Below, piece after piece: positions 36,380 to 45,606 of a DNA stretch of 46,176 bases. Source of the stretch: Gammaproteobacteria bacterium. Its GTDB lineage: Bacteria; Pseudomonadota; Gammaproteobacteria; Pseudomonadales; Pseudohongiellaceae. The DNA lies in the NCBI GenBank assembly GCA_002730035.1, contig PBYU01000001.1:1-46176 (forward strand), given 5' to 3'. Each line of letters opens with the position of its first letter. Position 1 is the first letter of the stretch. The position numbers and the translations under genes are program-made. The notes under the pieces were generated by a model. It did no database searches. It was not told the origin of the DNA and was given only the letters and a program-made list of their open reading frames with translations.

Positions 36380-37357
36380 ATGCCGAAGCAGTCGATAGGT
36401 ACTTACCTGCCGGAGCAGGTGGTTACCTCCAAAGAATTGCTGGATGAAGTGCATTCGGAGCGGGATTTTGGTATCGCCAATACCTATATAGACGACCTGA
36501 CCGGTATTCACGAGCGCCGCTTCGCCGCACCTGACGCCAAACCCTCAGATTTGGCCATTCACGCCGGGCGCACTGCCCTCGAAAAAACCGGCTTAGATCC
36601 CAAAGACATAGGTATGGTGCTGTTTTGCGGCATCGACAGGGACTGGATCGAGCCTGCCACCTCGCACCGCATTCAACGAGAGTTGGGCTGTGTAAATGCG
36701 ACTTGCCTCGATATCTCGAATGCCTGCCACGGATTTTCAAACGGTATGTCCGTCGGTGATGCCATGATTGCAACTGGAGCCGCCGAAAATGTGCTGGTCG
36801 TTACCGGTGAAATTCCCAGCCACTTGATTCAGGACGTGATCAAAGACATCCGCGGAAATCCCTCTTTGGAGAACTTCCATAGCAAAGTAGGTGGTTTTAC
36901 AACAGGTGGTGCCGTGATTTTGCAGCGTGCTTCGCAGCATTCAGGCATCAAGACCTACCGCTTCACCAGCCGCGGGCGCTACACCGAACTGTGCTTTGTA
37001 AAGTTCGATAGCGAGGGTAAGCGCTGCGGCCAGATGATCATGGACAAGATTTCAGCCGTAATGATCCGCATGCACCAATCTCTCATTGCAGAGACCTATA
37101 AGGCGCTGAATTGGAAGCCTGATGACGTAGATCATCTGATTTGTCACCAAGTAGGAAGCAAACCCCATCACAGAATGGCAAAATTAGCCGGAATTGCCCT
37201 TGAAAAAGCTCCCACTATATTCCAGAGATATGGTAATCTCACAAGCGCTACCATTCCTGTAACACTCGATACAGCCAAGCCTGACGCGGGTGACAGGATT
37301 TTGATACTGGGAGCAGGTAGCGGCCTCTCAATTAGCCAGATAGGTCTGGTGCTCTAG
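36380..37357 (+). CDS. Ketoacyl-ACP synthase III-like condensing enzyme
   Basis: A 325-residue thiolase-fold enzyme of the FabH class. The catalytic triad is visible: cysteine in DISNACHGFS (C116), histidine in LICHQVGS (H256), asparagine in RYGNLTSATIPV (N286). Instead of the housekeeping FabH GNTSAASIP it reads GNLTSATIPV, as in specialised KAS III enzymes of natural-product or signal pathways (PqsD-like group). No other fatty-acid gene is near, so general lipid synthesis is unlikely. It is 48 bp upstream of a 7TM-HTH regulator gene on the same strand. The start at 36380 is forced by a stop four codons upstream. The product is unknown. Confidence 0.88.
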   Translation: MPKQSIGTYLPEQVVTSKELLDEVHSERDFGIANTYIDDLTGIHERRFAAPDAKPSDLAIHAGRTALEKTGLDPKDIGMVLFCGIDRDWIEPATSHRIQRELGCVNATCLDISNACHGFSNGMSVGDAMIATGAAENVLVVTGEIPSHLIQDVIKDIRGNPSLENFHSKVGGFTTGGAVILQRASQHSGIKTYRFTSRGRYTELCFVKFDSEGKRCGQMIMDKISAVMIRMHQSLIAETYKALNWKPDDVDHLICHQVGSKPHHRMAKLAGIALEKAPTIFQRYGNLTSATIPVTLDTAKPDAGDRILILGAGSGLSISQIGLVL

Positions 37358-37405
37358 AGCAGTATAGCGTTCTCTGATCCTGCATTTGAGGAACTGGTTT
37401 ATTAA

Positions 37406-38401
37406 ATGGAACTGCTGGTAATACCTTCTTTATTGGCGATCTGTTTGAAGATAGCGATTTTTCTGCGCTATCACGAGTCCTTGCGCGCGGATAATCTCAA
37501 CCTCGGCATCCTGTTTCTGGCGATTTTCTTCCTCAATCTTGCCGAACTATTCGCCATCAAGTCTGAATTTTCCCAGCAAACGGAGATGGTCATCCTGTTG
37601 GCGTATAACTGTAGCTTATACTTTGTTATTCACGCCTATATTAATCTCTGTTTCGAATACACTGAGTTCAAGTGGAATGTTTCAAGAGTTAAAACAGCGC
37701 TGAATATTGTGCTTGCAGGCCTGGTGCTTGGCACAATTCTGACTCGATCCATCATTGCCGATGTAACTCCCACATCCGGAGAAATATCACCCACCAGAGT
37801 GCCTGGAGACCTGTATTGGATTTGGCAGCTGTACATTATCGGTGGCCTGCTATTCGCTGTAAGTCTGTTGATCCGAGGGCTGAAACGAACCGCCTCCAGC
37901 ATCAATCGGCAGAAGTGTCTGGTGGTTTTAATTAGCACAGCCACACCAGTAGCAATGACAATTTCCACAATTGTGTTAATGGCCATGGGTGTAAATATAA
38001 ATGGTGCCATCTTCATGTCATTCTCGCTGGCGCTGATGCTGGCACTAATGGTGTATGCCGAAGAGAAAACCCGGCTATTTCATCTGCTCACCTTCGTGCC
38101 TTTTAGCAAGGAACGCAAACTGCATACGCAATTGCTGCAGCAGGTAACCGACTGCATCGCAATTAATGATGACCCTGCTGCCCAACAATCAACTCAGCTC
38201 AAGCAGATGACGCGGGATTTCGAAGGCGTGGTAGTGGAACACGTGCTCGACTATTACGGTGGCAATCAGAAAAAGACTGCCAGCGCGCTGGGCGTATCGG
38301 AGGCCACGCTGTCACGACGAGCCCGAGCCTGTGCACAGCAGCATGCAAAACAATCCAGTGAAAAGACTTACTCGACCGCTTCGGTTCGAATCACGCAATA
38401 A
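37406..38401 (+). CDS. Seven-TM membrane protein with C-terminal Fis-type HTH
   Basis: A 331-residue protein with about seven membrane helices (near 1-22, 31-51, 58-80, 94-112, 132-155, 168-195 and 198-220). The layout resembles the 7TM sensor region found at the N-terminus of some histidine kinases. A cytoplasmic linker (about 220-275) leads to a Fis-type HTH (about 276-315): VVEHVLDYYGGNQKKTASALGVSEATLSRRARA. This is a membrane-bound one-component regulator: the receptor is joined directly to DNA binding, with no kinase or receiver. Its 3' end overlaps the convergent NIF3-like gene by 34 bp. Coupling to the ketosynthase gene before it suggests it senses that enzyme's product. I know no named family with this exact architecture. 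Confidence 0.82.
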   Translation: MELLVIPSLLAICLKIAIFLRYHESLRADNLNLGILFLAIFFLNLAELFAIKSEFSQQTEMVILLAYNCSLYFVIHAYINLCFEYTEFKWNVSRVKTALNIVLAGLVLGTILTRSIIADVTPTSGEISPTRVPGDLYWIWQLYIIGGLLFAVSLLIRGLKRTASSINRQKCLVVLISTATPVAMTISTIVLMAMGVNINGAIFMSFSLALMLALMVYAEEKTRLFHLLTFVPFSKERKLHTQLLQQVTDCIAINDDPAAQQSTQLKQMTRDFEGVVVEHVLDYYGGNQKKTASALGVSEATLSRRARACAQQHAKQSSEKTYSTASVRITQ

Positions 38402-38697
38402 GCTACTTCCTCATAGGGATGGGTAGCCTTCATCGCATCTATCACCTGTTTTACTAGGCTCGCTTCACAAACCAACTCCACCTTGTATTCCGGTACACTT
38501 TCCACGCTGCCCTGTTCGCCCAGAAAAGGACGCGAGTCTTCGAGAGGCCGAAACTGCCCCTCCCCTGAAGTTTGCCAGGCGCAGCAGTCATAATTGCCAA
38601 CCCGCCCGGCACCGGCGTCGAACATGGCCGACTTAACGGTCTCCAGGTGAGATTCGGGAACATAGAATTCTATCTTGCGTAAACTTCTGCCGGTCAT
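38368..38697 (-). CDS. NIF3/CutA-like small protein
   Basis: A 109-residue protein matching the insert domain of NIF3/YqfO proteins as a stand-alone gene. Motifs: KIEFYVPESHLETVKSAMFDAGAGRVGNYDCCAW and a C-terminal THPYEEVAYCVI (HPYEE is the hallmark). Its fold is CutA/PII-like, often trimeric, and the function is not known. It is convergent with the 7TM-HTH gene (34 bp overlap) and lies 3 bp after purL on the minus strand, so it is probably transcribed with purL. Confidence 0.85.
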   Translation of the reverse strand: MTGRSLRKIEFYVPESHLETVKSAMFDAGAGRVGNYDCCAWQTSGEGQFRPLEDSRPFLGEQGSVESVPEYKVELVCEASLVKQVIDAMKATHPYEEVAYCVIRTEAVE

Positions 38698-38700
38698 TTG

Positions 38701-41700
38701 TTAATCCAGCCAGAGTCGGGCATTTCGAAACATGCGAATACTGGGGGCGTCTTCCAGCCAATCCCGGGGATGCCAGGAGTTTTGACTGGCACGGAATACC
38801 CGCTCGGGGTGAGGCATCATAAGGGTGACTCTTCCATCAGCACTACTAATACCCGCTATGCCCGCAGCAGACCCGTTAGGATTGGCAGGATACAGCTGCG
38901 CCGGGTTACCGTGATTATCCACGTAACGCAGCGTGATGTGATTGCCGTCGAACATCGCCTGTTGCTTGCCTGGGACAGAGAATTCAGCCCTGCCTTCTCC
39001 GTGCGCAACCGCCAGCGGAAATCGTGAGCCTTCCATGCCGGCAAGAAATGCCGAATTGGATGCTTCAACGCTGACCAGGGTCAGTCTCGCTTCAAATTGT
39101 TCCGATCGATTGCGGACAAAACTCGGCCAATTGTCTGCGCCGGGAATCAATTCGTGCAACAGGGACACCATCTGGCAGCCATTGCAAACGCCCAGTGTAA
39201 GCGTGTCGGATCGTGCAAAAAAGTCAGCGAATTGGGTGCGAATCCAATCATTGAACAGGATCGATTTCGCCCAACCGCCGCCGGCACCTAAAACATCACC
39301 ATAGGAAAATCCACCACAGGCGACCATGACATCGAACTGATCCAGTGTGACTCTGCCCTCAATAAGGTCGGTCATATGAACATCGATGGCTGCAAAGCGA
39401 GCACGATCGAAGGCAGCTGCCATTTCAATCTGGCCATTAACACCCTGCTCTCTCAGCACGGCGACCCTGGGCCTGGCGGCGACGTTAACATAAGGTGCAG
39501 TAATGTCTTCGTTGAGATCGAAACTGAGTGCCACATTCAGACCAGGATCATCACTCGCCAGAATCTGGTCATACTCTTCCTGAGCGCATTCGCTGTTATC
39601 TCGAATGCTCTGTATCTGATAACTGGTTGCAGACCAGGTTCGTTGCAGCTCGACCCGCGAACGGTCAAACAGTGAAGCAGATTCTGAATAGACTGCTATC
39701 GTATCGCTGTCATTAGGTTTCCCGACCACCTTAAAACAATCTTCCAGTTGATGGCTATTGGCCAGGCTGCGTAGTGCTTGCAGATCACTGTCTCTAACCT
39801 GCATGACGACTCCCGGCTCTTCGGCAAACAGAGCTGCGAGCGGATCACTTGCAGGCAATAGAACATCGACCCCGCAATGGGACGCGAAACTCATCTCTGC
39901 CAGGGTGGTAAACAGACCACCGTCGGAGCGATCGTGATAGGCCAGTATTAAATCGCTGGCGCTGGCCTGCCGGATCAACGCAAACAGATTCATCAGGTCT
40001 TCGGCATTATCCAGATCAGGCACACTACCCTGCATCCGCCGATAGACCTGTGCCAGGGCCGATCCACCGAGCCGGTTCTTGCCTCGTGAAAGATCGATCA
40101 ATACCAGCCAAGAGTCGCCTACATCATCACGCAAATGTGGTGTGAGGGTACGGCGAATATCGGACACCGGTGCGAATGCCGAGATAATAAGAGACAGAGG
40201 TGAAGTATTACTCTTTAACTTGGCATCCAGTTGATTGTCGGCTGCTGTTTCATCCTGCCAGACCGTGCGCATCGACATGGAGTCTTTTCCAACCGGAATA
40301 CAGATTCCCAGTTGTGGGCATAACTCCATGGCTACTGCGTGCACTGTCTCATACAGCTTAGCATCCTCACACCCGTGGCCGGCCGCTACCATCCAATTGG
40401 CCGAGAGCTTGATATCACTCAACTTGTCGATGTCCGCGCAGGCAATATTGGTGATCGCCTCGAGGATTGCCATGCGCCCGGAAGCAGCGGCATCAAACAG
40501 CGCCAACGGTGTGCGCTCGCCCACGGCCATCGCCTCACCGCTGTAGGCGGTGTAGGAACTGGCGGTAACTGCAGCGTCAGCCACGGGTACCTGCCAAGGA
40601 CCCACCATTTGATCACGCTGCACTAGGCCGGTAATGCTGCGATCCCCGATGGTAATCAGGAAATTCTTGGCGGCAACAGTCGGCAAGCTGAGCACGCGTT
40701 GTACCGCTTCCCCGAGCTCGATACCTTTGTTATCAAATGCACCCGTCGTCACGCAACCGGTAGAAACATCACGGTGCATCTTGGGCGCCTTACCAAACAA
40801 CACGTCCATCGGCAGATCGATTGGACTGTTATCGAAATGGCTATCGTCGAGACGAATGTGATTCTCTTCAATAGTCTCGCCGACTATGGCATAGGGACAC
40901 CGCTCACGGCGGCAAATCTCGCCGAACCGGTCGATATCGGCGCAACTGACCGCCATAACATAGCGTTCCTGCGCCTCGTTACACCAGATTTCTAGCGGTG
41001 ACATCTGTGATTCTGCGTTGGGAATCTCACGCAGCTTAAACAAGCCACCCCGTCCTCCGTCTTTTACCAGTTCCGGTAGTGCATTGGACAGACCGCCTGC
41101 TCCCACGTCGTGGATAAAGCTAATCGGATTAGCTTGACCAAGCTGCCAGCATTGATCGATAACTTCCTGGCAACGTCTTTCCATTTCGGCGTTATCCCGC
41201 TGTACCGAGGCGAAATCCAGATCTTCATTGCCAGCCCCGGAAGCCATGGACGAAGCCGCGCCTCCCCCGAGACCAATCAGCATGGCAGGGCCACCCAGCA
41301 CGACTAATTGTGCACCGACCTCGATCTCTCCTTTGTGCACATGGGATTTGCGTATGTTGCCAATACCACCGGCGAGCATAATGGGTTTGTGGTAGCCGCG
41401 GGTTTCCGCTGCGCCCTCCTCATTGGTGACGACCGCTTCGAAACTGCGAAAGTAACCACACAGGTTGGGTCTGCCGAACTCATTATTGAATGCCGCGCCG
41501 CCGATCGGACCTTCGATCATGATGTCCAGCGCCGAGGCGATGTGAGTCGGCTTGCCCAGGTCTTCTTCCCAGGGTTGAGGAAGCTCCGGCAGGCGCAGAT
41601 TGGAGACGCTGAAGCCGGTGAGCCCTGCCTTGGGCTTGGCTCCACGACCGGTGGCGCCTTCATCGCGTATCTCTCCACCTGAACCGGTCGATGCTCCAGG

Positions 41701-42636
41701 AAAAGGCGCAATGGCGGTCGGATGATTGTGTGTCTCCACCTTCATCAGAATATGTATGGGCTCTTCGGAAAAACCATATTGTTGAGAGTCAGGTGCCGGA
41801 AAGAAACGTTCGCCACTGTGGCCTGCCATCACCGCCGCATTGTCGGAGTAGGCCGACAGAACTCCTTGTGGTGATTGCTGATGGGTGTTGCGAATCATGG
41901 CAAACAGGGAGTGGTCCTGCTGTGCGCCATCGATGCTCCAGCTGGCATTGAAAATCTTGTGACGACAATGTTCCGAATTGGCCTGGGCGAACATCATCAG
42001 TTCAATATCGTGCGGATTCCTACCCAGCTCACCGAAACAACGAAACAGATAGTCGATTTCATCCTCGGCCAGCGCCAGCCCCATGGAGGTATTGGCATGG
42101 ATCAGCGCAGATTTGCCCTGCCCCAGGATATCCACAGACTGCATCGGTGAAGGATCGGCGCTGTGAAACAACACGTCCGCCAGGTCGATGCCATCCAATA
42201 CGACTTGTGTCATGCGGTCATGCAGCAATTGATCGAGGCTGGCAAGCTCTTCGGGATTTAATTGCTGCGCAATGGCAATCCTAAACTGTATGCCACGCTC
42301 GATGCGCCGAACCTGGGTCAGTCCACAGTTGTGCAGGATATCAGTGGCCTTACTGGACCAGGGTGAGATCGTCCCGGGTCGAGGCACGACCACACGCACA
42401 AGCCTGCTCATGGAATCTTCGAGATTCTCATCGGACATGGGCTGGCCGTAATTCAACAACTGGACCAATTCAACGGATTCAGCGGCAAGGAATTGCGCAT
42501 CGCTATCGATGCAGTGCACAAATTGGGCAGTGAGTGATTGTACTGATTGTACGGTCGGGAGTGAGGCTTGCAGAGATTGAAGTAATTTTGAAGTCTTGAA
42601 AGCAGATAGAGCTGCTGCTCCAAACATCGCTTGCAT
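38701..42636 (-). CDS. purL: Phosphoribosylformylglycinamidine synthase (long form)
   Basis: A 1311-residue enzyme converting FGAR, glutamine and ATP to FGAM in purine synthesis, the single-chain type of gammaproteobacteria (E. coli 1295). The N-terminal domain opens [20 protein letters not shown]. The synthetase part has [15 protein letters not shown] and [28 protein letters not shown]. The C-terminal glutaminase has [18 protein letters not shown], the nucleophile in [13 protein letters not shown], and [10 protein letters not shown]. Start at 42636 or three codons later. It lies near tadA, and in Pseudomonas also near guaA. Confidence 0.97.
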   Translation of the reverse strand: MQAMFGAAALSAFKTSKLLQSLQASLPTVQSVQSLTAQFVHCIDSDAQFLAAESVELVQLLNYGQPMSDENLEDSMSRLVRVVVPRPGTISPWSSKATDILHNCGLTQVRRIERGIQFRIAIAQQLNPEELASLDQLLHDRMTQVVLDGIDLADVLFHSADPSPMQSVDILGQGKSALIHANTSMGLALAEDEIDYLFRCFGELGRNPHDIELMMFAQANSEHCRHKIFNASWSIDGAQQDHSLFAMIRNTHQQSPQGVLSAYSDNAAVMAGHSGERFFPAPDSQQYGFSEEPIHILMKVETHNHPTAIAPFPGASTGSGGEIRDEGATGRGAKPKAGLTGFSVSNLRLPELPQPWEEDLGKPTHIASALDIMIEGPIGGAAFNNEFGRPNLCGYFRSFEAVVTNEEGAAETRGYHKPIMLAGGIGNIRKSHVHKGEIEVGAQLVVLGGPAMLIGLGGGAASSMASGAGNEDLDFASVQRDNAEMERRCQEVIDQCWQLGQANPISFIHDVGAGGLSNALPELVKDGGRGGLFKLREIPNAESQMSPLEIWCNEAQERYVMAVSCADIDRFGEICRRERCPYAIVGETIEENHIRLDDSHFDNSPIDLPMDVLFGKAPKMHRDVSTGCVTTGAFDNKGIELGEAVQRVLSLPTVAAKNFLITIGDRSITGLVQRDQMVGPWQVPVADAAVTASSYTAYSGEAMAVGERTPLALFDAAASGRMAILEAITNIACADIDKLSDIKLSANWMVAAGHGCEDAKLYETVHAVAMELCPQLGICIPVGKDSMSMRTVWQDETAADNQLDAKLKSNTSPLSLIISAFAPVSDIRRTLTPHLRDDVGDSWLVLIDLSRGKNRLGGSALAQVYRRMQGSVPDLDNAEDLMNLFALIRQASASDLILAYHDRSDGGLFTTLAEMSFASHCGVDVLLPASDPLAALFAEEPGVVMQVRDSDLQALRSLANSHQLEDCFKVVGKPNDSDTIAVYSESASLFDRSRVELQRTWSATSYQIQSIRDNSECAQEEYDQILASDDPGLNVALSFDLNEDITAPYVNVAARPRVAVLREQGVNGQIEMAAAFDRARFAAIDVHMTDLIEGRVTLDQFDVMVACGGFSYGDVLGAGGGWAKSILFNDWIRTQFADFFARSDTLTLGVCNGCQMVSLLHELIPGADNWPSFVRNRSEQFEARLTLVSVEASNSAFLAGMEGSRFPLAVAHGEGRAEFSVPGKQQAMFDGNHITLRYVDNHGNPAQLYPANPNGSAAGIAGISSADGRVTLMMPHPERVFRASQNSWHPRDWLEDAPSIRMFRNARLWLD

Positions 42637-42746
42637 TGCTAAGGGTTCCAGACTTACAGGGCGTAAAAAAGTGGCTAAGCGTACCGTGTTAACGAGGCAC
42701 TATGATAATCGATCTGCCCGAGGAATTCAGAATAAAAGTTGCCAGC

Positions 42747-43289
42747 CTAATTGGGAATCGGGGAGTAGCGACCCTGTTCCGGCGTGACAATTTCTGTCCC
42801 GTTCGCATCCACTACCCAGAAATCGACATGGGATAAGGTGGTGATGTTCCGGCTAGGCGAACTGAAGAATGGCTGAGCATTAATGGCGTAGGATTCACCC
42901 GCTCTGGCGTTGAAACTTAGAGTGCGGCTTATATGGTCTCGAGTGCGGGCATAGTCGACCATTGCCGGAGCCAGACCCCGCCGACTTCCCAGATCCCAGG
43001 AAAAATAGACACGCACTTCGTGATATCCCGGTGTTATCTGGATACTGTGGTACTGCTGACTGTTCTGAATGGCAATGTCATCGACACTCATGAAACGTAC
43101 GTTATCCACATAGCGATTTATCAAGTCGACGCGCTGATAACTCGACCCGGCCAAGGTAGATAATTGGAGATCCTGCCTGGCTTCACCAAGATAGGCCTTG
43201 TAGGGCAAAGCAATGTCGACGCAGCCAGCCACAGTCACACTTCCACAGACCAGCAATAGAATTCGTACTGTATTCTTTAAGTTGTACAT
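42747..43289 (-). CDS. Putative outer-membrane lipoprotein
   Basis: A 180-residue protein whose N-terminus has a basic start (MYNLKNTVRI), a hydrophobic stretch (LLLVCGSVTVAG) and a lipobox VAGC, so the cysteine near residue 22 should be lipidated. The mature part is beta-rich (HSIQITPGYHEVRVYFSWDLGSRR) and ends with VDFWVVDANGTEIVTPEQ. I do not recognise the family. Start chosen at MYNLKN; four codons more are open. It sits between purL and tadA, where Pseudomonas carries mltF, but it has no transglycosylase motifs. Confidence 0.7.
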   Translation of the reverse strand: MYNLKNTVRILLLVCGSVTVAGCVDIALPYKAYLGEARQDLQLSTLAGSSYQRVDLINRYVDNVRFMSVDDIAIQNSQQYHSIQITPGYHEVRVYFSWDLGSRRGLAPAMVDYARTRDHISRTLSFNARAGESYAINAQPFFSSPSRNITTLSHVDFWVVDANGTEIVTPEQGRYSPIPN

Positions 43290-43403
43290 ATTAGGATCCA
43301 TCGCCTCTTACGCGGGCAATTTTAATTTCAGTTTGGATAGACATCTCAAGCAGTCTATCGGTGACGTTTCGTGGAACTCTGGCCTATCGGCCTGGTACTT
43401 ACC

Positions 43404-43904
43404 TTACTGGTCTGTCTTAACAGATCGCTTCGTCTGGAAAAACGCAGTCATCAACGCACTGCATTGGGCCGCCATTACTCCTTCCAGATGAGTGATCCGA
43501 TGATTGTAAGACTCTTCCACCAGTAATTGCTGCCGGCTGATGACTGCACCAGCCTTGGGTTCCCTAGCACCAAACACCAACTGGCTAACCCGAGCGTGTA
43601 CGAGTGCTCCCACGCACATCGTACAGGGCTCGATTGTAACATATAGACACATGTTTGCTAGACGATAATTTCCGATGGCCTGCGCCGCGCTACGAATTGC
43701 GAGTATTTCCGCATGAGCTGTAGGGTCCTTCGCTCTTATGGGCTGATTGAATCCGCTGCCTATGATCTGTTGATTTTCGACATCCACCAGGACGGCGCCG
43801 ATAGGTACTTCATCCAGCTGGGCCGCCTGGGCTGCCTGCTGGAGGGCAAATCCCATCCAGTGCTCATGCACTTCGGCGCTCACCTGTTCAATTGGAGCGA
43901 TCAT
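43404..43904 (-). CDS. tadA: tRNA-specific adenosine deaminase TadA
   Basis: A 166-residue deaminase making inosine at the wobble position of tRNA-Arg(ACG). Catalytic zinc motif: TAHAEILAIR (HAE) and EPCTMCVGALVHARV (PCxxC). Start at 43904 (MIAPIEQVSAEVHEHWMGFAL); the open frame before it overlaps the upstream gene and is noise. ATGA overlap with the YczE-like gene shows translational coupling. Confidence 0.95.
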   Translation of the reverse strand: MIAPIEQVSAEVHEHWMGFALQQAAQAAQLDEVPIGAVLVDVENQQIIGSGFNQPIRAKDPTAHAEILAIRSAAQAIGNYRLANMCLYVTIEPCTMCVGALVHARVSQLVFGAREPKAGAVISRQQLLVEESYNHRITHLEGVMAAQCSALMTAFFQTKRSVKTDQ

Positions 43905-44599
43905 GGATCGCCTTCCGTAGCACCGTCTGTTGCCACAGTTTCGCTGCCCGGTCGGGAGACGCCGTGTACGGCTGATATGCCTAAGGCGACCGCCGGACCG
44001 ATACCGAGAGCAAACATCAGTGTTCCTAAACCCACCGTTCCTCCCAGCAGCCAACCGAAAAATACTGCAGTAACTTCCAATCCCGTTCTAACCCAGGCAA
44101 TAGGCAAATTACTCACGTCTTGCAATCCCGTCATCAATCCATCTCTGGGTCCGGGCCCCAAATGAGCCATCAAATACAGACCACTACCCAAACCCACCAT
44201 CAGAATGCCAACCGCCGACTGCATGACTTTAATCGCGAACAATTCAGGCTGTGGTAAATAAGGCAACGACAATTCGATGGCAGCCGAAATGATCACGGCG
44301 TTGAGCAAAGTCCCCAGACCAGGAATCTGTTTGAGTGGAACCCACAACACCAACACACCCACACTAACGGCGAAGGTGGCCCAGCCAATGCTCAATCCGG
44401 TTACTGCGCCGATGCCCTGGGCAAATACAGTCCAGGGACTCACGCCTGCGCCAGCGGCTATAAGCGATGCCTCGCCGATTCCAAAAACTATTAGTCCGAA
44501 GCAGAGGATTAGTAGCGTTTTAAACTCGGGTTGGAAATTGAGCGGATGCTCCGAACTCCAGGAGACGGTTGGGACTGCTTTGACAGAGAAGAACTTCAT
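43901..44599 (-). CDS. YczE/YitT-like membrane protein
   Basis: A 232-residue protein with about five membrane helices (near 28-50, 58-85, 92-112, 122-145, 165-205). Motifs FGIGEASLIAAGAGVSPWTVFAQG and GSGLYLMAHLGPGPRDGLMTGL are typical of the YczE/YyaS/YitT membrane family, whose function is poorly known. The C-terminus is soluble (SRPGSETVATDG). It overlaps tadA by 4 bp and is probably its operon partner. It is the last clear core gene before the mobile region on the right. Confidence 0.87.
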   Translation of the reverse strand: MKFFSVKAVPTVSWSSEHPLNFQPEFKTLLILCFGLIVFGIGEASLIAAGAGVSPWTVFAQGIGAVTGLSIGWATFAVSVGVLVLWVPLKQIPGLGTLLNAVIISAAIELSLPYLPQPELFAIKVMQSAVGILMVGLGSGLYLMAHLGPGPRDGLMTGLQDVSNLPIAWVRTGLEVTAVFFGWLLGGTVGLGTLMFALGIGPAVALGISAVHGVSRPGSETVATDGATEGDP

Positions 44600-44664
44600 T
44601 AATGATCTTGTACCACTTTCGTGGACATTTGGTTCGATATAAATCTCACTCTATGACCGCTTCC

Positions 44665-44723
44665 TGGTCTGGCCCCGGTTTTCCGGACCACCTCATTATG
44701 CACAATAATGTGCGAGGAGGTGG
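44665..44723. repeat. Two overlapping inverted repeats at the integrase-fragment break
   Basis: TGGTCTGG/CCGGACCA (44665-44690, one G-T pair) and CCACCTC/GAGGTGG (44688-44723), the second enclosing GCACA/TGTGC, adjoin the point where the integrase frame ends. The first has the look of an insertion-sequence end (IS3-like), but no transposase or second end is seen. Confidence 0.45.
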
Positions 44724-44724
44724 A

Positions 44725-44916
44725 TCATGGCACTACCTCCATATACATGTCTTCAGCTCGCTCAATGGCTGTTTCAAAATGGGAAGTTCTTAAAGACTTC
44801 CGATACTGCTTGTTCTCGGAGCGAAGCCAAATGTTAAACTGCCAAACGCCACCGCTTCTATTGTTCCTTCGGATAGTAGCTCTGCCATCGAATATATCAT
44901 GACAGTCGGTAATTTT
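44725..44916 (-). pseudogene. N-terminal fragment of a phage-type (tyrosine) integrase
   Basis: On the minus strand this open frame reads IFDGRATIRRNNRSGGVWQF and then LRSENKQYRKSLRTSHFETA followed by IERAEDMYMEVVP and a stop at 44725. This pattern (VWQF, a short sheet, RKSLRT, then a helix with AIERAE) is the arm-binding N-terminal domain of many integrases of genomic islands. The catalytic domain (R..HxxR..Y) is absent. No ATG, GTG or TTG lies in this frame before the upstream TAA (44917-44919), so the start is damaged as well. It reads away from the guaA-like att site at 45228, the usual place of an integrase gene. Confidence 0.7.
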
Positions 44917-45193
44917 TTAATTATCGGCTAGTGGTTTCTTGGCACCAGTATTCACTGAACCAATAATCGGGAAAATATTGTTAGGTTTTTGCTTTGCGTT
45001 ATCTTTATACATGCACCCATTATACCTTTCCCATAACTAATCATCCCCAACACCTAATGGATAAACTAGGGTGTTTATCACTTACGGTTAACAATAGTCA
45101 CCGTAGTGTGTTGTGGTGTGTGTTTATGCTAATGCCAGATGGTATAAAGAACAAGCATCTAGGAGAAAGTGTGTCGTGAGTGTGTTGTTGACG

Positions 45194-45214
45194 AACCCTT
45201 ATAGAATAAGGGTT
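45194..45214. repeat. Perfect inverted repeat beside the att site
   Basis: AACCCTTAT and ATAAGGGTT form a 9-bp perfect repeat around a 3-nt centre, ending 14 bp before the guaA-like sequence. The motif GGGTTT recurs at 45211 and 45221. It may be an integrase core/arm site or a weak terminator. Confidence 0.5.
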
Positions 45215-45227
45215 TCAGAGGGTTTAG

Positions 45228-45248
45228 CTATTCCCACTCAATAGTCGC
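45228..45248 (-). other. guaA 3'-end sequence, probable island attachment site
   Basis: On the minus strand the 21 bases from 45248 to 45228 read GCG ACT ATT GAG TGG GAA TAG, i.e. ATIEWE and stop, the conserved end of GMP synthase (GuaA). Sequence to the right (45249 on) does not encode the rest of GuaA. The 3' end of guaA is a known integration site of genomic islands, so this looks like a duplicated att core. An integrase remnant lies on its left. In Pseudomonas, guaA lies next to tadA and purL, so guaA is expected beyond the right edge. Confidence 0.65.
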
Positions 45249-45298
45249 ACTCAAAATAAACCTTGTAAGAACAATGGTTTGCGAGGGGAAAAATTGTC

Positions 45299-45405
45299 TT
45301 TACAACATCTTTACAACATTTATGGTTAATTTTTGTGTGTGCCACTATCTTAAAATCTTTGTGTTATCAGTAGTTTGCCATTTCTGCTGTTGTAAAGTTT
45401 ACAAC
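45299..45405. repeat. Four TTTACAAC copies next to the att site
   Basis: TTTACAAC occurs directly repeated at 45299-45306 and 45310-45317 (11 bp apart, one helical turn), and as a perfect inverted pair GTTGTAAA-G-TTTACAAC at 45389-45405. The cluster starts about 50 bp inside the right-hand element and fits arm-type sites for an integrase or excision factor. An operator is an alternative. Confidence 0.5.
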
Positions 45406-45606
45406 TGCTAATGCCCCACTCCAAGCATACCTTTTCCAACTGCTTTGATGCTTGCTTCAGCTTATGTGTATTCGCTCTAATGCTCTTTTTCCTTTCTGGA
45501 CATATCCTTGTTTAAGCAGCTTTGGAATAAAGATACTTTTGGAATTCGATGAACGTACGCTGCATATCTTGAACGCTACCTAGCTGCTGCCGCCAGAGCC
45601 GGAATT

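Larger units (their letters stand above)
44917..45606. other. AT-rich intergenic part of a mobile region
   Basis: About 690 bp with no gene I can support, clearly richer in A and T than the chromosome to the left. It contains the hairpin at 45194, the guaA-like sequence at 45228 and the TTTACAAC repeats listed separately. A 61-codon frame at 44994-45179 has no ribosome site or family likeness. Confidence 0.6.

Noticed and set aside
44727..44837. Plus-strand 36-codon frame (MALPPYTCLQLAQWL...) with a very strong Shine-Dalgarno (GAGGAGGTGG).
   Set aside because: It lies antisense to the integrase-like frame, which has recognisable family features; the purine-rich site is half of an inverted repeat.
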